A DNA stretch of 64,000 bases, taken from NCBI GenBank assembly GCA_006739055.1, contig AP019702.1:3249388-3313387 (forward strand), in the 5' to 3' direction. The stretch comes from Allostella vacuolata (GTDB lineage Bacteria > Pseudomonadota > Alphaproteobacteria > ATCC43930 > Allostellaceae). How positions within the stretch are numbered: position 1 is the first letter of the stretch; the number at the start of each line of letters is the position of its first letter. Made by a program: the position numbers and the translations under genes. Shown here in pieces: positions 51,314-60,572 of this stretch. Under the pieces are notes generated by a model. It was given only the letters and a program-made list of their open reading frames with translations, did not search any database and had not been told where the DNA came from.

Positions 51314-52774
51314 TCAGAGGCCCGGCAGCCGGCCGGAGACCGGGTCGAAGCCGACCACGCGGCGGCCGGAGGACCTGGCCAGCGGCGAGCGGGCGCAGGG
51401 CAGGAACTGGCCGCGGCCGCGTTCCTCGGTCACCTGGCCGTCCTCGGCCACCACCTCGCCGCGGGAGATGGTGATGACCGGCCAGCCCTTCACCGTCACC
51501 CCCTCGTAGGGGGTGTAGTCCATGGCGTCGTGGAGGTCCTCATGGCGGATGGTCACCTCCTTCTCGGGGTCCCAGATGGCGATGTCGGCGTCGGAGCCGA
51601 TCGCGATCGTGCCCTTGCGCGGATAGATGCCGTAGAGCTTGGCGGCGTTGGTCGAGGCCAGCCCGACGAACTGATGCAGGTCGATCCGCCCCTCGGAGAT
51701 GCCGTGGAACAGCAGCGGCAGGCGCGCCTCCAGGCCCGGCACGCCGTTCGCCACCTTCTTGAAGGGCGGGTTGCTGCCGTGCTTCATCTTCCCTTCGGGA
51801 TCGTTGTAGCGATAGGGCGCATGGTCCGACGAGAAGACCTGGAAGACGCCCTGGGCGATCGCATCCCAGACCTTCTGCTGGTTGGCCTTGTCGCGCGGCG
51901 GCGGGCTGCACATGCACTTGGCGCCCTCGAAGCCCGGCTTATCCAGGTCGTCCTCGGTCAGATAGAGGTACTGCGGGCAGGTCTCGCCGAAGACGCGGAT
52001 GCCGCGGTTCTGGGCGATGCGGATCTGCTCGATCGCATCGGCCGAGGAGACGTGGACGATCAGCACCGGCACGTCGACCAGCTCGGCCAGGGAGATCACC
52101 CGGTGGGTCGCCTCGCGCTCGGCGACCCGGGCATGGGCGACGGCATGGAACCTGGGCTCGGTCAGTCCCGCATCCATCAGCTTGTCCGACAGCCACGCGA
52201 TGATGTCGTGGTTCTCGGCATGGACCATGGTGAGCGCGCCCTCGCGCCGGGCGATGCTGAGGACGTCCAGCACCTGGCGGTCGTTCAGCTTCAGCATGTC
52301 GTAGGTCGTGTAGATCTTGAACGAGGTGTAGCCGTCGGCGATCAGCGCCGGCAGCTCCTGGCCCAGCACCGTCTCGGTCGGGTCCGAGACGATCAGGTGG
52401 AAGGCGTAGTCGATCACCGCCTTGGGCGTGGCGCACTCGTGGTAGTCGCGGACCACCTGGCGCAGCGACATGCCGCGGTGCTGGGCGGCGAACGGGATGA
52501 TCGTCGTGGTGCCGCCACCGGCCGCCGAACGGGTCGCCGAATAGAAGTCGTCGGCGGTCATCACCCCGCTGGAAGAAGTCTGCTCCACATGGCAGTGGCT
52601 GTCGATGCCGCCCGGCAGGACCAGCCTGCCGTCGGCGTCGATGTCGCGCGTGCCGGCCGCGAGGTTGCGCCCGAGCGCGACGATCACCCCGTCCTTCACG
52701 CCGATGTCGGCATCGAACTGGTCGGCGGCGGTCACGATCCGGCCATTGCGGATGACGAGGTCGAACTCGGCCAT
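51314..52774 (-). CDS. hydA: D-hydantoinase / dihydropyrimidinase
   Basis: A 486-residue dimetal amidohydrolase. Metal ligands are visible as SHCHVE (His60, His62), the carboxylated Lys153 (SFKIYTTYD), His185 (MVHAENHD), His241 (IVHVSS) and Asp317 (SSDHAPY). It opens hydantoin or dihydropyrimidine rings to N-carbamoyl acids. The D-carbamoylase 37 bases downstream favours a D-hydantoin route over pyrimidine breakdown, where a different amidohydrolase is usual. It is divergent from the dapA-like genes. Confidence 0.9.
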   Translation of the reverse strand: MAEFDLVIRNGRIVTAADQFDADIGVKDGVIVALGRNLAAGTRDIDADGRLVLPGGIDSHCHVEQTSSSGVMTADDFYSATRSAAGGGTTTIIPFAAQHRGMSLRQVVRDYHECATPKAVIDYAFHLIVSDPTETVLGQELPALIADGYTSFKIYTTYDMLKLNDRQVLDVLSIARREGALTMVHAENHDIIAWLSDKLMDAGLTEPRFHAVAHARVAEREATHRVISLAELVDVPVLIVHVSSADAIEQIRIAQNRGIRVFGETCPQYLYLTEDDLDKPGFEGAKCMCSPPPRDKANQQKVWDAIAQGVFQVFSSDHAPYRYNDPEGKMKHGSNPPFKKVANGVPGLEARLPLLFHGISEGRIDLHQFVGLASTNAAKLYGIYPRKGTIAIGSDADIAIWDPEKEVTIRHEDLHDAMDYTPYEGVTVKGWPVITISRGEVVAEDGQVTEERGRGQFLPCARSPLARSSGRRVVGFDPVSGRLPGL

Positions 52775-52916
52775 GGGGGCTCCTGGTGGGTCGGCGGCGG
52801 GCAGGACAGCTGCACGGATTATACCGGCGATGCCGCCGCCCGCACGGCTTTTGCCGCCCACGGCGAATTCTGCTACCTCAGTGGGCAATCCCTCCAGCCG
52901 CGCAGAGGAAACCCCG

Positions 52917-53861
52917 ATGGCCACGTCCGCGAATCCGCGTCCCCAGGGCGTCTATGCCGCCGTCCTGACCCCGCTCGACGCCAATCTCGAGCCCAACGTG
53001 AAGGCGTTCGTCGCCCACAGCCGCTGGCTGCTGGCGAACGGCTGCGACGGGCTGGCCCCGCTCGGCACCACGGGCGAGGCGAACTCGCTGTCGGTCGACC
53101 ATCGCCTGAAGCTGATCGAGGCGTCGGCCGAGGCCGGCCTGCCGGGCGACCGCACGATCTTCGGCACCGGCTCCTGCTCGCTGGCGGATGCGGTGCGGGT
53201 GTCGCGCGCGGCGGTGTCGTCGGGTGCGGCCGGCGTGCTGCTGCTGCCGCCGTTCTACTACAAGAACGCCGACGAGGACGGGCTCTTCGCCTTCTTCTCC
53301 GAGATCGCCCAGCGCGTCGGCGACCCGCGCCTGCGCATGTACCTCTATCACTTCCCGCAGCAGGCGGTGATCCCGATCACCCTGTCGCTGGTCGAGCGCC
53401 TGAAGAAGGCCTATCCGGGCGACACCATCGCCGGCCTCAAGGACAGCTCGGGCAACTGGGACAACACCAGGTCCTTCATCGAGACCTTCCCCGGCTTCGG
53501 CGTCTTCTCGGGCTCCGAGCAGTTCCTGCTCGCCAACCTGCGCGCCGGCAGCGTCGGCTGCATCTCCGCCACCACCAACGTCACCGGCCCGCTCGCCCAG
53601 AAGGTCTACCAGGCCTGGCAGGGCCCGGACGCCGACCGGCTCCAGGCCGAGCTGACGGAGACCCGCCTGACGCTGCAGGCCTACCCGCCGATCGCCGGCC
53701 TGAAGTCGGTCATGCGGCGGATCACCGGCGAGAAGGGCTGGGCCAACATCCTGCCGCCGAACAAGCCCCTGTCGGCGGCGCAGGAGGCCGAGCTGCTGGG
53801 CAAGCTGGAGGCCCTGCCGCAGTTCGCGCCGGTCCTGGCGCAGCGCGCCGTCGCGGCCTGA
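52917..53861 (+). CDS. DapA family pyruvate-type aldolase/lyase
   Basis: A 314-residue TIM-barrel enzyme of the dihydrodipicolinate synthase/N-acetylneuraminate lyase family. It has GTTGE (the pyruvate-binding loop), Tyr144 (LYHFP) and the Schiff-base Lys175 (AGLKDSSG). DapA itself, 2-keto-3-deoxy-acid aldolase or N-acetylneuraminate lyase are all possible. The gene context, beside a hydantoinase and a second paralogue, argues against the housekeeping dapA. Confidence 0.83.
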   Translation: MATSANPRPQGVYAAVLTPLDANLEPNVKAFVAHSRWLLANGCDGLAPLGTTGEANSLSVDHRLKLIEASAEAGLPGDRTIFGTGSCSLADAVRVSRAAVSSGAAGVLLLPPFYYKNADEDGLFAFFSEIAQRVGDPRLRMYLYHFPQQAVIPITLSLVERLKKAYPGDTIAGLKDSSGNWDNTRSFIETFPGFGVFSGSEQFLLANLRAGSVGCISATTNVTGPLAQKVYQAWQGPDADRLQAELTETRLTLQAYPPIAGLKSVMRRITGEKGWANILPPNKPLSAAQEAELLGKLEALPQFAPVLAQRAVAA

Positions 53862-53881
53862 CCCGGGCGGGGAGTACGGGC

Positions 53882-54841
53882 ATGGCAGCCCTGATCGACG
53901 CCTCCGCGCGGGGCGTGTGGATCATTTCCGCGACGCCGTTCGCGGACAATGGCGACCTCGACCTCGAATCGACCGACCGGATGGTGGACTACTATCTGGG
54001 CTGCGGCGTCGACGGGCTGACCATCCTCGGCATCATGGGCGAGGCCAACAAGCTGAGCCAGGAGGAGAGCATCCGCTTCACCGACCGGGTGGTCCGGCGG
54101 GTCGGCGGCCGGGTGCCGGTGGTGGTGGGCGCGAGCCAGCCCGGCCATCGCCTGGCCGGCGACCTGACCCGGGCGGTCATGGACCTGGGGGCGGGCGGCA
54201 TCATGCTGTCGCCGCCGCAGGGCCTGCGCACCGAGGACCAGGTCTACGGCTACTATGAGAGCTTCATCGGCGAGATCGGCACGGCCGTGCCGATCGTCCT
54301 CCAGGACTATCCGCCCGCCTCCCAGGTCTACATGTCGGTGGCGACGATCAACCGCCTGATCGCCGACTTCCCGTCCATCGCCGTCTTCAAGCACGAGGAC
54401 TGCCCCGGCCTGCGCAAGCTCTCGCGCCTGCGCGCGGACGAGGCCGCCGGGGTGCGCCGGCGGACGAGCATCCTCACGGCCAACGGCGGGCTCTACCTGA
54501 TGCAGGAGATGCGGCGCGGCGCCGACGGCTGCATGACCGGCTTCGGCGTGCCGGAGATGCTGGTCGAGGTCTGCCGACTGGTCTTCGCCGGCGACCTGGA
54601 GGGGGCGGAGGACCTGTTCGACGCCTACCTGCCGCTGGTGCGCCACGAGCAGCAGCCGGGCTTCGGCCTGGCGGTCCGCAAGGAACTGCTGCGCCGCGGC
54701 GGCGTTATAGCGACCGCCAGGACGCGTGCCCCCGGCCCGGCCCTCGATGCGACGGACCGGGCGGAACTCGACACCCTTCTGGCCCGGTTGGAGCGGCGCC
54801 TGGCGCAGATGGGGCGTTCCCTGCCGGCGGCCGCACAGTAA
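53882..54841 (+). CDS. DapA family aldolase/lyase, second paralogue
   Basis: A 319-residue DapA-fold protein 20 bases after the first. The Schiff-base Lys170 (AVFKHED) and Tyr143 (LQDYPP) are kept, but the GTTGE loop reads GIMGE, so the carboxylate pocket differs from its neighbour and from true DapA. The C-terminal 30 residues are Arg/Ala-rich. It probably acts on another keto acid. Confidence 0.82.
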   Translation: MAALIDASARGVWIISATPFADNGDLDLESTDRMVDYYLGCGVDGLTILGIMGEANKLSQEESIRFTDRVVRRVGGRVPVVVGASQPGHRLAGDLTRAVMDLGAGGIMLSPPQGLRTEDQVYGYYESFIGEIGTAVPIVLQDYPPASQVYMSVATINRLIADFPSIAVFKHEDCPGLRKLSRLRADEAAGVRRRTSILTANGGLYLMQEMRRGADGCMTGFGVPEMLVEVCRLVFAGDLEGAEDLFDAYLPLVRHEQQPGFGLAVRKELLRRGGVIATARTRAPGPALDATDRAELDTLLARLERRLAQMGRSLPAAAQ

Positions 54842-54858
54842 CGACAAGGAGACCCGTC

Positions 54859-55239
54859 ATGCGGATGCGTTCCATAGCCTTCCTCGCCTCGGCTCTGGCG
54901 CTGGCCGCGCCGGCGACCGCCTCGGCCCAGGACTACGCGGCCGGCCTGCGCTGCTACGAGTTCAACGATTTCAGCTGCGCCATGAGCCACTGGATGCCGC
55001 TCGCCCAGAACGGCGTCACCCGCGCCCAGTACCGGATCGGCTCGTTCTATGCGGAAGGCACCGGGGTGCCGATCGACAAGGCCGAGGCCTACAAGTGGTT
55101 CTCGATCGCCGCCGGCAAGGGCGACCGCACCGCGGCCGAGGCCATCGATTCGATCGGCCCGACGATGACCCAGGGCGAGATCGAGGAAGGCATGCGCCGG
55201 GTCGGCGAGTTCCGCGCGTCGCGCCGCGGGCGGATCTGA
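54859..55239 (+). CDS. Exported Sel1-repeat protein
   Basis: A 126-residue protein with a signal peptide (1-23, ending ASAQ) and Sel1/TPR-like repeats: AQNGVTRAQYRIGSFYAEGT and IDKAEAYKWFSIAAGKG. Sel1 proteins are periplasmic scaffolds for protein contacts. It follows the second DapA-like gene by 17 bases. Its partner is unknown. Confidence 0.82.
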   Translation: MRMRSIAFLASALALAAPATASAQDYAAGLRCYEFNDFSCAMSHWMPLAQNGVTRAQYRIGSFYAEGTGVPIDKAEAYKWFSIAAGKGDRTAAEAIDSIGPTMTQGEIEEGMRRVGEFRASRRGRI

Positions 55240-55324
55240 CCGGGTAGTCCGGGCGGCGGGAAAGCCTGCTACAGGCCCCCGTCCGGTCCTTTACAGGACA
55301 GGCCCTGGCGGGCGAGGGTTGGGC

Positions 55325-56890
55325 ATGACAGCCAACCCCCTCCCCGCCCGTCTCGACCAGGTCCTGCAGTCCCTTCCCCGCGCCTATGCAGGCCCCGGCG
55401 GCGCCGTGGCCGTGCTGCGCGCGGGCGAGGTCATCGTCCGCCACAGCTGGGGCTGGGCGAACGCCGAACGGCGGATCCCCTTCACGCCGAGTTCGCTTTT
55501 CCGCATCTGCTCGATCAGCAAGCAGTTCACCTGCGGGTTGCTGCTCGACGCCTTCCCCGACCCGGACGTGCTCGACGCCGACGTGCGGGCGCGCCTGCCG
55601 CTGCTGGAGGATGCCGTTCCCGGCGCCCGGCACCTTTGCCACAACCAGTCCGGCCTGCGCGACTATTGGGCGGTCGCCATGCTGCATGGCTCCCCGGTCG
55701 AGGCACCGTTCGGCGACCGCGAGGGCAGCCGCATCATCCGCGCGACCCGCAGCCTGCAGTTCGGCCCGGGCACGCGCTATTCCTACTGCAACCAGAACTT
55801 CCGGATCCTCTCCGACATCCTCGAGGAGCGCACCGGCCGCAGCTACGCCGAACTGCTGCGCGAGCGCATCTTCGCGCCGGCCGGGATGGAGACGGCCTTC
55901 GTCGCCGCCGACACCCGCGCCATGCCAGACGGCACCGACGGCTACGAGGGGACCCAGGCCGGCGGGTTCCGGGCGGCCGAGAACCGCATCCGCTGGACCG
56001 GCGACGCCGGGATCGGCGCCAGCCTGGACGACATGATCGCCTGGGAACGCCACATCGACGCCACCCGCGACGACCCGGACGCCCTCTACCGGCGGCTCTC
56101 GGTGCCGGTGCAGTTCAGCGACGGCGCAGCGGCCGCCTACGGCTTCGGGCTGGCCCGTTCGACCGAGTTCGGCCGGGCCGCGACCGGCCATGGCGGGGCC
56201 CTGCGCGGCTGGCGCAGCCACCGCTTCCATGTCGCCTCCGAACGCCTGTCGGTGGTGGTGCTGTTCAACCATCTGGGCGATGCCGCCGCGGCGGCGGTCG
56301 ACCTGCTGGCGGCAGCCCTGGGCGAGGAGCGGCCGCAACCCGGAGCGCCGGTTCCGGCCCCGGACTGGGTCGGCGACTACCTGGAGCCGGAGACCGGCCT
56401 CGCCGCCCGCATCGACCTGCCGCGCCAGGGACAGGTCCGGCTGCGCTTCGGCCATTCCGCCGAGCGGCTCGACCTCCAGGCGGACGGCACTGCCGGCGCC
56501 GCCCGCACCCGCCTGCGCCCCGGCGACGGCGGCCTGTGGATGGACCGGCCGGGCGAGAATCTCCGCACGCGCCTCGTGCCCTGTGGGGGAAGCGGCCGGC
56601 TCGACGTCGCCGGCCGCTATGCCTGTGCCGAGCTGGGCACCGGGTTGACGGTCGTCGAGGCCGGCGGGACGCTCTACGGCGCCTTCTCGGGCACGCTCGG
56701 GGACGGCCGCATGGAACTGCTCGATCCGGTCGGGGCCGATGTCTGGACCCTGCCCTGCCCGCGCGCGCTCGACCACACGCCCCCCGGCGACTGGACGCTG
56801 GCCTTCCGCCGCGACGCCGCGGGCCGGGTCGACGGCGTCACCGTCGGCTGCTGGCTCGCCCGCGGGCTGGACTACGCCCGGGTGGATTGA
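55325..56890 (+). CDS. dap: D-aminopeptidase, class C beta-lactamase fold
   Basis: A 521-residue serine peptidase. Ser63-x-x-Lys66 (CSISK), Tyr154-x-Asn (YSYCNQN) and His289-Gly-Gly (TGHGGALRG) match the Ochrobactrum D-aminopeptidase motifs at nearly the same positions, and the length (520 in that enzyme) matches. Two C-terminal beta-barrel domains follow the catalytic part. It releases N-terminal D-amino acids from peptides. GAGGG lies six bases before ATG 55325; a TTG at 55319 is less likely. There is no signal peptide, so it should be cytoplasmic. Confidence 0.9.
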   Translation: MTANPLPARLDQVLQSLPRAYAGPGGAVAVLRAGEVIVRHSWGWANAERRIPFTPSSLFRICSISKQFTCGLLLDAFPDPDVLDADVRARLPLLEDAVPGARHLCHNQSGLRDYWAVAMLHGSPVEAPFGDREGSRIIRATRSLQFGPGTRYSYCNQNFRILSDILEERTGRSYAELLRERIFAPAGMETAFVAADTRAMPDGTDGYEGTQAGGFRAAENRIRWTGDAGIGASLDDMIAWERHIDATRDDPDALYRRLSVPVQFSDGAAAAYGFGLARSTEFGRAATGHGGALRGWRSHRFHVASERLSVVVLFNHLGDAAAAAVDLLAAALGEERPQPGAPVPAPDWVGDYLEPETGLAARIDLPRQGQVRLRFGHSAERLDLQADGTAGAARTRLRPGDGGLWMDRPGENLRTRLVPCGGSGRLDVAGRYACAELGTGLTVVEAGGTLYGAFSGTLGDGRMELLDPVGADVWTLPCPRALDHTPPGDWTLAFRRDAAGRVDGVTVGCWLARGLDYARVD

Positions 56891-56896
56891 GCGGCA

Positions 56897-57910
56897 TCAG
56901 TCGGGGATCGGGCCGCCGATCAGGTCGAGGGACAGGAGCCGCTCGCTGTCGTAGAGATTGCCGGCTCCGAGCGCCGGTCGAAGCAGGTCCGGCACGCCGG
57001 CCAGCGCGGCATCCCAGGCGCGGCGGATGGCGTGCGCCTCGGCCAGCCCGATCACGGTGAAGGCGATGCTGGCCCCGGGCCCGACGCGGGCCAGGGCGCC
57101 GATGTCGGGGGTGATGATCGTCGCGATCTTCGGGTAGCCGCCGGTCGGCTGGCGGTCGGCCAGCAGCACGATCGGCTGGCCGCTCGCCGGCACCTGCACG
57201 CTGCCGAGCGCGATCCCGTCCGAGACGATGTTGTCGCCGCCCAGATGGGTCAGCGCCGGACCCGACAGGCGGTAGCCCATGCGGTCGGCGTCGGCGGTCA
57301 CCTGGTAGGACCCGCCGGTCAGGGCGGCGATCGCCTCTTCGCCGAAATGCCCATCCTGGGGGCCGAGCACCAGCCGCAGCCGGTCCGGTGCCGCGGGCAG
57401 CGCGGATGGCGGCAGCTCCAGCTCCCCGCCCGCCGCGGCCGGAAGCAGCGGCAGCCGGTCGCCCGACCGCAGCGCCCGCCCCTGCCAGCCGCCGATCCCG
57501 GACCGGACATGGGTCGAGCGGCTGCCCAGGACCGGCGGGATGTCAAAGCCGCCAGCGACCGCCAGGCAGCCGCGCAGGGAATCCGGCGCGGGGCCGATCG
57601 CCAGCACCTCGCCCGGGCGCAGGGTAAAGGATCGCCACGGAGCCACCGGCCGCCCGTCGACCGAGACGGCGAAGGCCCCGCCGGTGACGGCGACGCGGAC
57701 CGGTCCGCCCTCCACTTCATAGCGACCGCCGGTGAAGGTGAACTCGATCGCCGCGCCGTCGGCGCCGTTGCCGACCAGCGCATTGGCCGCGCGCAAGGCG
57801 AACAGGTCCATGGCGCCAGCCACCACCACCCCGAAGCGCTGCCAGCCGAAGCGCCCGGCATCCTGCACCGTGGCGAGCAGCCCCGGATCCTGGACGACCA
57901 GTGCCCCCAT
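56897..57910 (-). CDS. pxpC: 5-oxoprolinase subunit C (biotin-dependent carboxyltransferase family)
   Basis: A 337-residue protein of the KipA/PxpC family: LVVQDPGLLATVQDAGRFGWQ opening, AGAMDLFALRAANALVGN, RVMEFT-type substrate strand (AIEFTFTGG) and the LLADRQPTGGYPKIATI loop. With PxpA and PxpB it hydrolyses 5-oxoproline to glutamate using ATP. Its ATG shares one base with the pxpB stop. It is the last gene of the TRAP-PxpBC operon and convergent with the D-aminopeptidase gene. Confidence 0.92.
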   Translation of the reverse strand: MGALVVQDPGLLATVQDAGRFGWQRFGVVVAGAMDLFALRAANALVGNGADGAAIEFTFTGGRYEVEGGPVRVAVTGGAFAVSVDGRPVAPWRSFTLRPGEVLAIGPAPDSLRGCLAVAGGFDIPPVLGSRSTHVRSGIGGWQGRALRSGDRLPLLPAAAGGELELPPSALPAAPDRLRLVLGPQDGHFGEEAIAALTGGSYQVTADADRMGYRLSGPALTHLGGDNIVSDGIALGSVQVPASGQPIVLLADRQPTGGYPKIATIITPDIGALARVGPGASIAFTVIGLAEAHAIRRAWDAALAGVPDLLRPALGAGNLYDSERLLSLDLIGGPIPD

Positions 57911-58632
57911 CAGCCGGCCTGCCGGGCGATCGTGCCGCCCCCCGCCTCCAGCCGGGCGAAAGTATCGGCATCGATGCGCTCGAAGCGGACGAGGTCGCCC
58001 GGCGCCAGCAGGAAGGCGTCGTCGCCGCGGGCGAGGTCGAACATCTCAGCCGGCGTCCGGCCCAGTAGGTGCCAGCCGCTCGGCACCGGGATCGAGGTGA
58101 TGCCGGCCTGGATGCCGCCGATGGCGACGGAGTTGGCCGGGATGCGCAGGCGCGGGCTGGCGCGGCGCGGGGTGTGCAGCGCGGGCGGCAGCCCGCCCAT
58201 GTAGGCGAAGCCGGGCGCGAAGCCGATCATGTAGACACGATACTCCGCCGCCAGGTGCAGGGCGATCACCTGGTCGGGCGACAGTCCACGAGCCTCCGCC
58301 ACGAAATCGAGATCGACGCCGAACTCGCCGCCATAGCAGACGGGAAAGACCCAGCGCCGGCCGGTGGCGGGCACGTCGCCGGCCGGGACCAGCGGCCGCA
58401 GCCGGTCGACCAGCGCCGCGAAACCGGTCCGGCCGGGATCGTACTGGACGAAGAGCGAGCGATAGGTCGGCACGCTCTCGACGATGCCCGGTATGTCCAA
58501 CTCCCGCACCCGCCGGTCGAACTCCAGCACCCGGCGGTTCACCACCGGGTCGACGCTGTCCCCCAGCTCAACCGTCAGCGCCGCGTCGCCGGCTGGCAGG
58601 AAGCGCGGCTCATCGTAGGCTCCGGCCGTCAC
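57910..58632 (-). CDS. pxpB: 5-oxoprolinase subunit B (KipI family)
   Basis: A 240-residue allophanate-hydrolase-like protein: RFLPAGDAALTVELGD, VCYGGEFGVDLDFVAEARGL, RVYMIGFAPGFAYMGGLPP and IGGIQAGITSIPVPSGWHL. These are the KipI/PxpB motifs. The start is GTG 58632, overlapping the TRAP permease stop by GTGA; the frame is open further upstream but that lies within dctM. It partners PxpC. Confidence 0.92.
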   Translation of the reverse strand: MTAGAYDEPRFLPAGDAALTVELGDSVDPVVNRRVLEFDRRVRELDIPGIVESVPTYRSLFVQYDPGRTGFAALVDRLRPLVPAGDVPATGRRWVFPVCYGGEFGVDLDFVAEARGLSPDQVIALHLAAEYRVYMIGFAPGFAYMGGLPPALHTPRRASPRLRIPANSVAIGGIQAGITSIPVPSGWHLLGRTPAEMFDLARGDDAFLLAPGDLVRFERIDADTFARLEAGGGTIARQAG

Positions 58633-59933
58633 CGCGCGATCATCTGTTCCGGCAGCCAGGTGGCGATCGCGGGGAAGACCCACAGCAGCACCACCGCCGC
58701 GACCAGGAGTAAGAAGAAGGGAGCGGTGTCGGCGGCGATGCGGAAGATGTTCTTGCCCGTCAGCCCCTGCAGCACGAACAGGTTGAAGCCGACCGGCGGG
58801 GTGATCTGGGCCATCTCAACCACCAGCACGATGTAGATGCCGAACCACAGCAGGTCGATATTGGCCGCCTGGACCATCGGCAGCACCACCGACGTGGTCA
58901 GCACCACCATCGAGATCCCGTCGAGGAAGCAGCCCAGTATGACGTAGACGATGGTCAGGGCCGCCAGCAGCATCCAGGGGCTGAGGCCCATCTCGCCGAT
59001 GGCGCCGGCCAGCACCCGGGGAATGCCGGTGAACCCCATGGCGATGGTGAGGACGGCCGCGCCCGCCAGGATGAAGGCGATCATGCAGGAGGTGATGGTC
59101 GCGCCCATCAGGCTCTCGCCGAAGCTGCGGGCATTCAGCGTGCCGGTCAGCGCCGAGAGGACGAGCGCGCCGACCACGCCCAGCGCCGCCGCTTCGGTCG
59201 GGGTCGCCACGCCGGCATAGATGGAGCCGATCACGCCCGCAATCAGCAGCACCACCGGGATGAGGCGCCGCGACGCCCACAGCCGCTGGGCGAACGTGTA
59301 GTCGAAATCCGCCGGCGGCACCCGGTCCGGGTGGAGCTTCGCCCAGATCATCACATAGCCCATGAACAGCAGGACCAGCATGATCCCCGGCAGCACGCCG
59401 GCGATGAACAGCTTGCCGATGGAGACGTCGGCGGCCACGCCATAGACGATCATGATGATCGAGGGCGGGATCATCAGGCCGAGCGTGCCGGAGCCGGCCA
59501 GGGTCCCGATGGCCATGCCCTGGTCGTAGCCGCGGCGATTGAGCTCCGGCAAGGACATCTTGCCGATGGTGGCCGCGGTCGCGGCCGAGGAGCCGGACAC
59601 CGCGGCGAAGATCCCGCAGCCGATGATGTTCACATGGAGAAGCCGGCCGGGCAGCCGCGCCATCCATGGCGCCAGCCCCTCGAACATGTCCTCCGACAGC
59701 TTGGTGCGGAACAGGATCTCGCCCATCCAGATGAACAGGGGCAGCGCCGTCAGGGTCCAGCCGGTGGTCGAATCCCAGAACTTGGTCGCCATGACCGTCC
59801 CGGTCTCGGTCCCGGCGAAGAACTCCATGCCGACCAGCGCGGTGCCGAGCAGGGACAAGGCGACCCAGATGCCGCTGCCGAGCAGCGCGAAGAGCAGGAG
59901 GATGAGGAAGATCGCAACGCCGATGATGTCCAC
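58629..59933 (-). CDS. dctM: TRAP transporter large permease
   Basis: A 434-residue DctM-type permease with about 12 transmembrane helices. FAAVSGSSAATAATIGKMSLP and GSGTLGLMIPPS are the helix-hairpin motifs of the Na+-coupled elevator core. It works with the small permease and binding protein next to it. Linkage to pxpBC suggests 5-oxoproline or a related carboxylate as cargo. Confidence 0.93.
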   Translation of the reverse strand: MDIIGVAIFLILLLFALLGSGIWVALSLLGTALVGMEFFAGTETGTVMATKFWDSTTGWTLTALPLFIWMGEILFRTKLSEDMFEGLAPWMARLPGRLLHVNIIGCGIFAAVSGSSAATAATIGKMSLPELNRRGYDQGMAIGTLAGSGTLGLMIPPSIIMIVYGVAADVSIGKLFIAGVLPGIMLVLLFMGYVMIWAKLHPDRVPPADFDYTFAQRLWASRRLIPVVLLIAGVIGSIYAGVATPTEAAALGVVGALVLSALTGTLNARSFGESLMGATITSCMIAFILAGAAVLTIAMGFTGIPRVLAGAIGEMGLSPWMLLAALTIVYVILGCFLDGISMVVLTTSVVLPMVQAANIDLLWFGIYIVLVVEMAQITPPVGFNLFVLQGLTGKNIFRIAADTAPFFLLLVAAVVLLWVFPAIATWLPEQMIAR

Positions 59934-59949
59934 GGGGAGGCGATCCTTC

Positions 59950-60501
59950 TCAGGGCGGGTTGGCGGCGACGGCGGCGTCGCCGAGCCGGTCGGATTCGAG
60001 CAGCGTCGAGTTGGCGCTCTCGTACGAGGCCCGGCCGCGGCGAAGGACGGTGACCAGGTCGTCGATGAAGGCGACCGTCAGCAGGCTCATGCCGGCGCAC
60101 ATGGCGAGCTGCGGCAGCCACAGCGGGATCGCCACGACGCCGGGCGACACGTCGCCCAGCTCGAAGGATTCCCAGGTCAGGAAGATGCACCACCAGCTCG
60201 CATAGGCGCTCAGGGCCGCGGCCACCCCCAGGCACCAGATCTCGACGACGCGGCGCAGCCCGGGGCCGAAGCGCTGCAGAAGCAGTTCCACGCGGATATG
60301 GCCGCCGCGCCGCAGCGCGTAGGCCAGGCCGAAGAAGGTCGACGCGCCCATGAAGTAGCCCGAGATGTCGTCCGCCGACGGCACCAGGATACCGGTCATG
60401 CGCCCGGCGATCTGCGCCACGATCATGATCGCGATGCCGGTCATGAAGACGCAGGCGACCACGCCGCTGCCCCAGTAGAGTCCATCCAGAAATCGCCGCA
60501 T
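59950..60501 (-). CDS. dctQ: TRAP transporter small permease
   Basis: A 183-residue DctQ-type membrane protein with four helices. MGASTFFGLAYALRRGGHIRVELLL is the family's characteristic middle region. GGGGACCGG precedes ATG 60501. A strong hairpin separates it from dctP, so the permeases are probably made at lower levels than the binding protein. Confidence 0.9.
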   Translation of the reverse strand: MRRFLDGLYWGSGVVACVFMTGIAIMIVAQIAGRMTGILVPSADDISGYFMGASTFFGLAYALRRGGHIRVELLLQRFGPGLRRVVEIWCLGVAAALSAYASWWCIFLTWESFELGDVSPGVVAIPLWLPQLAMCAGMSLLTVAFIDDLVTVLRRGRASYESANSTLLESDRLGDAAVAANPP

Positions 60502-60531
60502 CCGGTCCCCCAACCGCCCCCCGAATCGAAC

Positions 60532-60557
60532 CGGGCCGGCCCGCGGGGGCCGGCCCG
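60532..60557 (-). terminator. Intercistronic GC hairpin after dctP
   Basis: A perfect 10-bp inverted repeat, CGGGCCGGCC at 60532-60541 and its complement at 60548-60557, with a six-base loop. It lies 15 bases past the dctP stop and before dctQ. There is no U-run. The placement mirrors the hairpin at 9684-9714 in the ABC operon. Confidence 0.6.
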
Positions 60558-60572
60558 TTGCCGGATGCCGGA

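Noticed and set aside
51008-54841. A 1277-codon plus-strand open frame
   Set aside because: Only the end (53882-54841, DapA-like) is real; the earlier part mirrors the hydantoinase gene and is out of frame with the first DapA-like gene.
55260-55310. Small hairpins (GCCTG-CTA-CAGGC, GTCCT-TTAC-AGGAC) before the D-aminopeptidase
   Set aside because: Five-base stems are too short to call a terminator or regulatory element.
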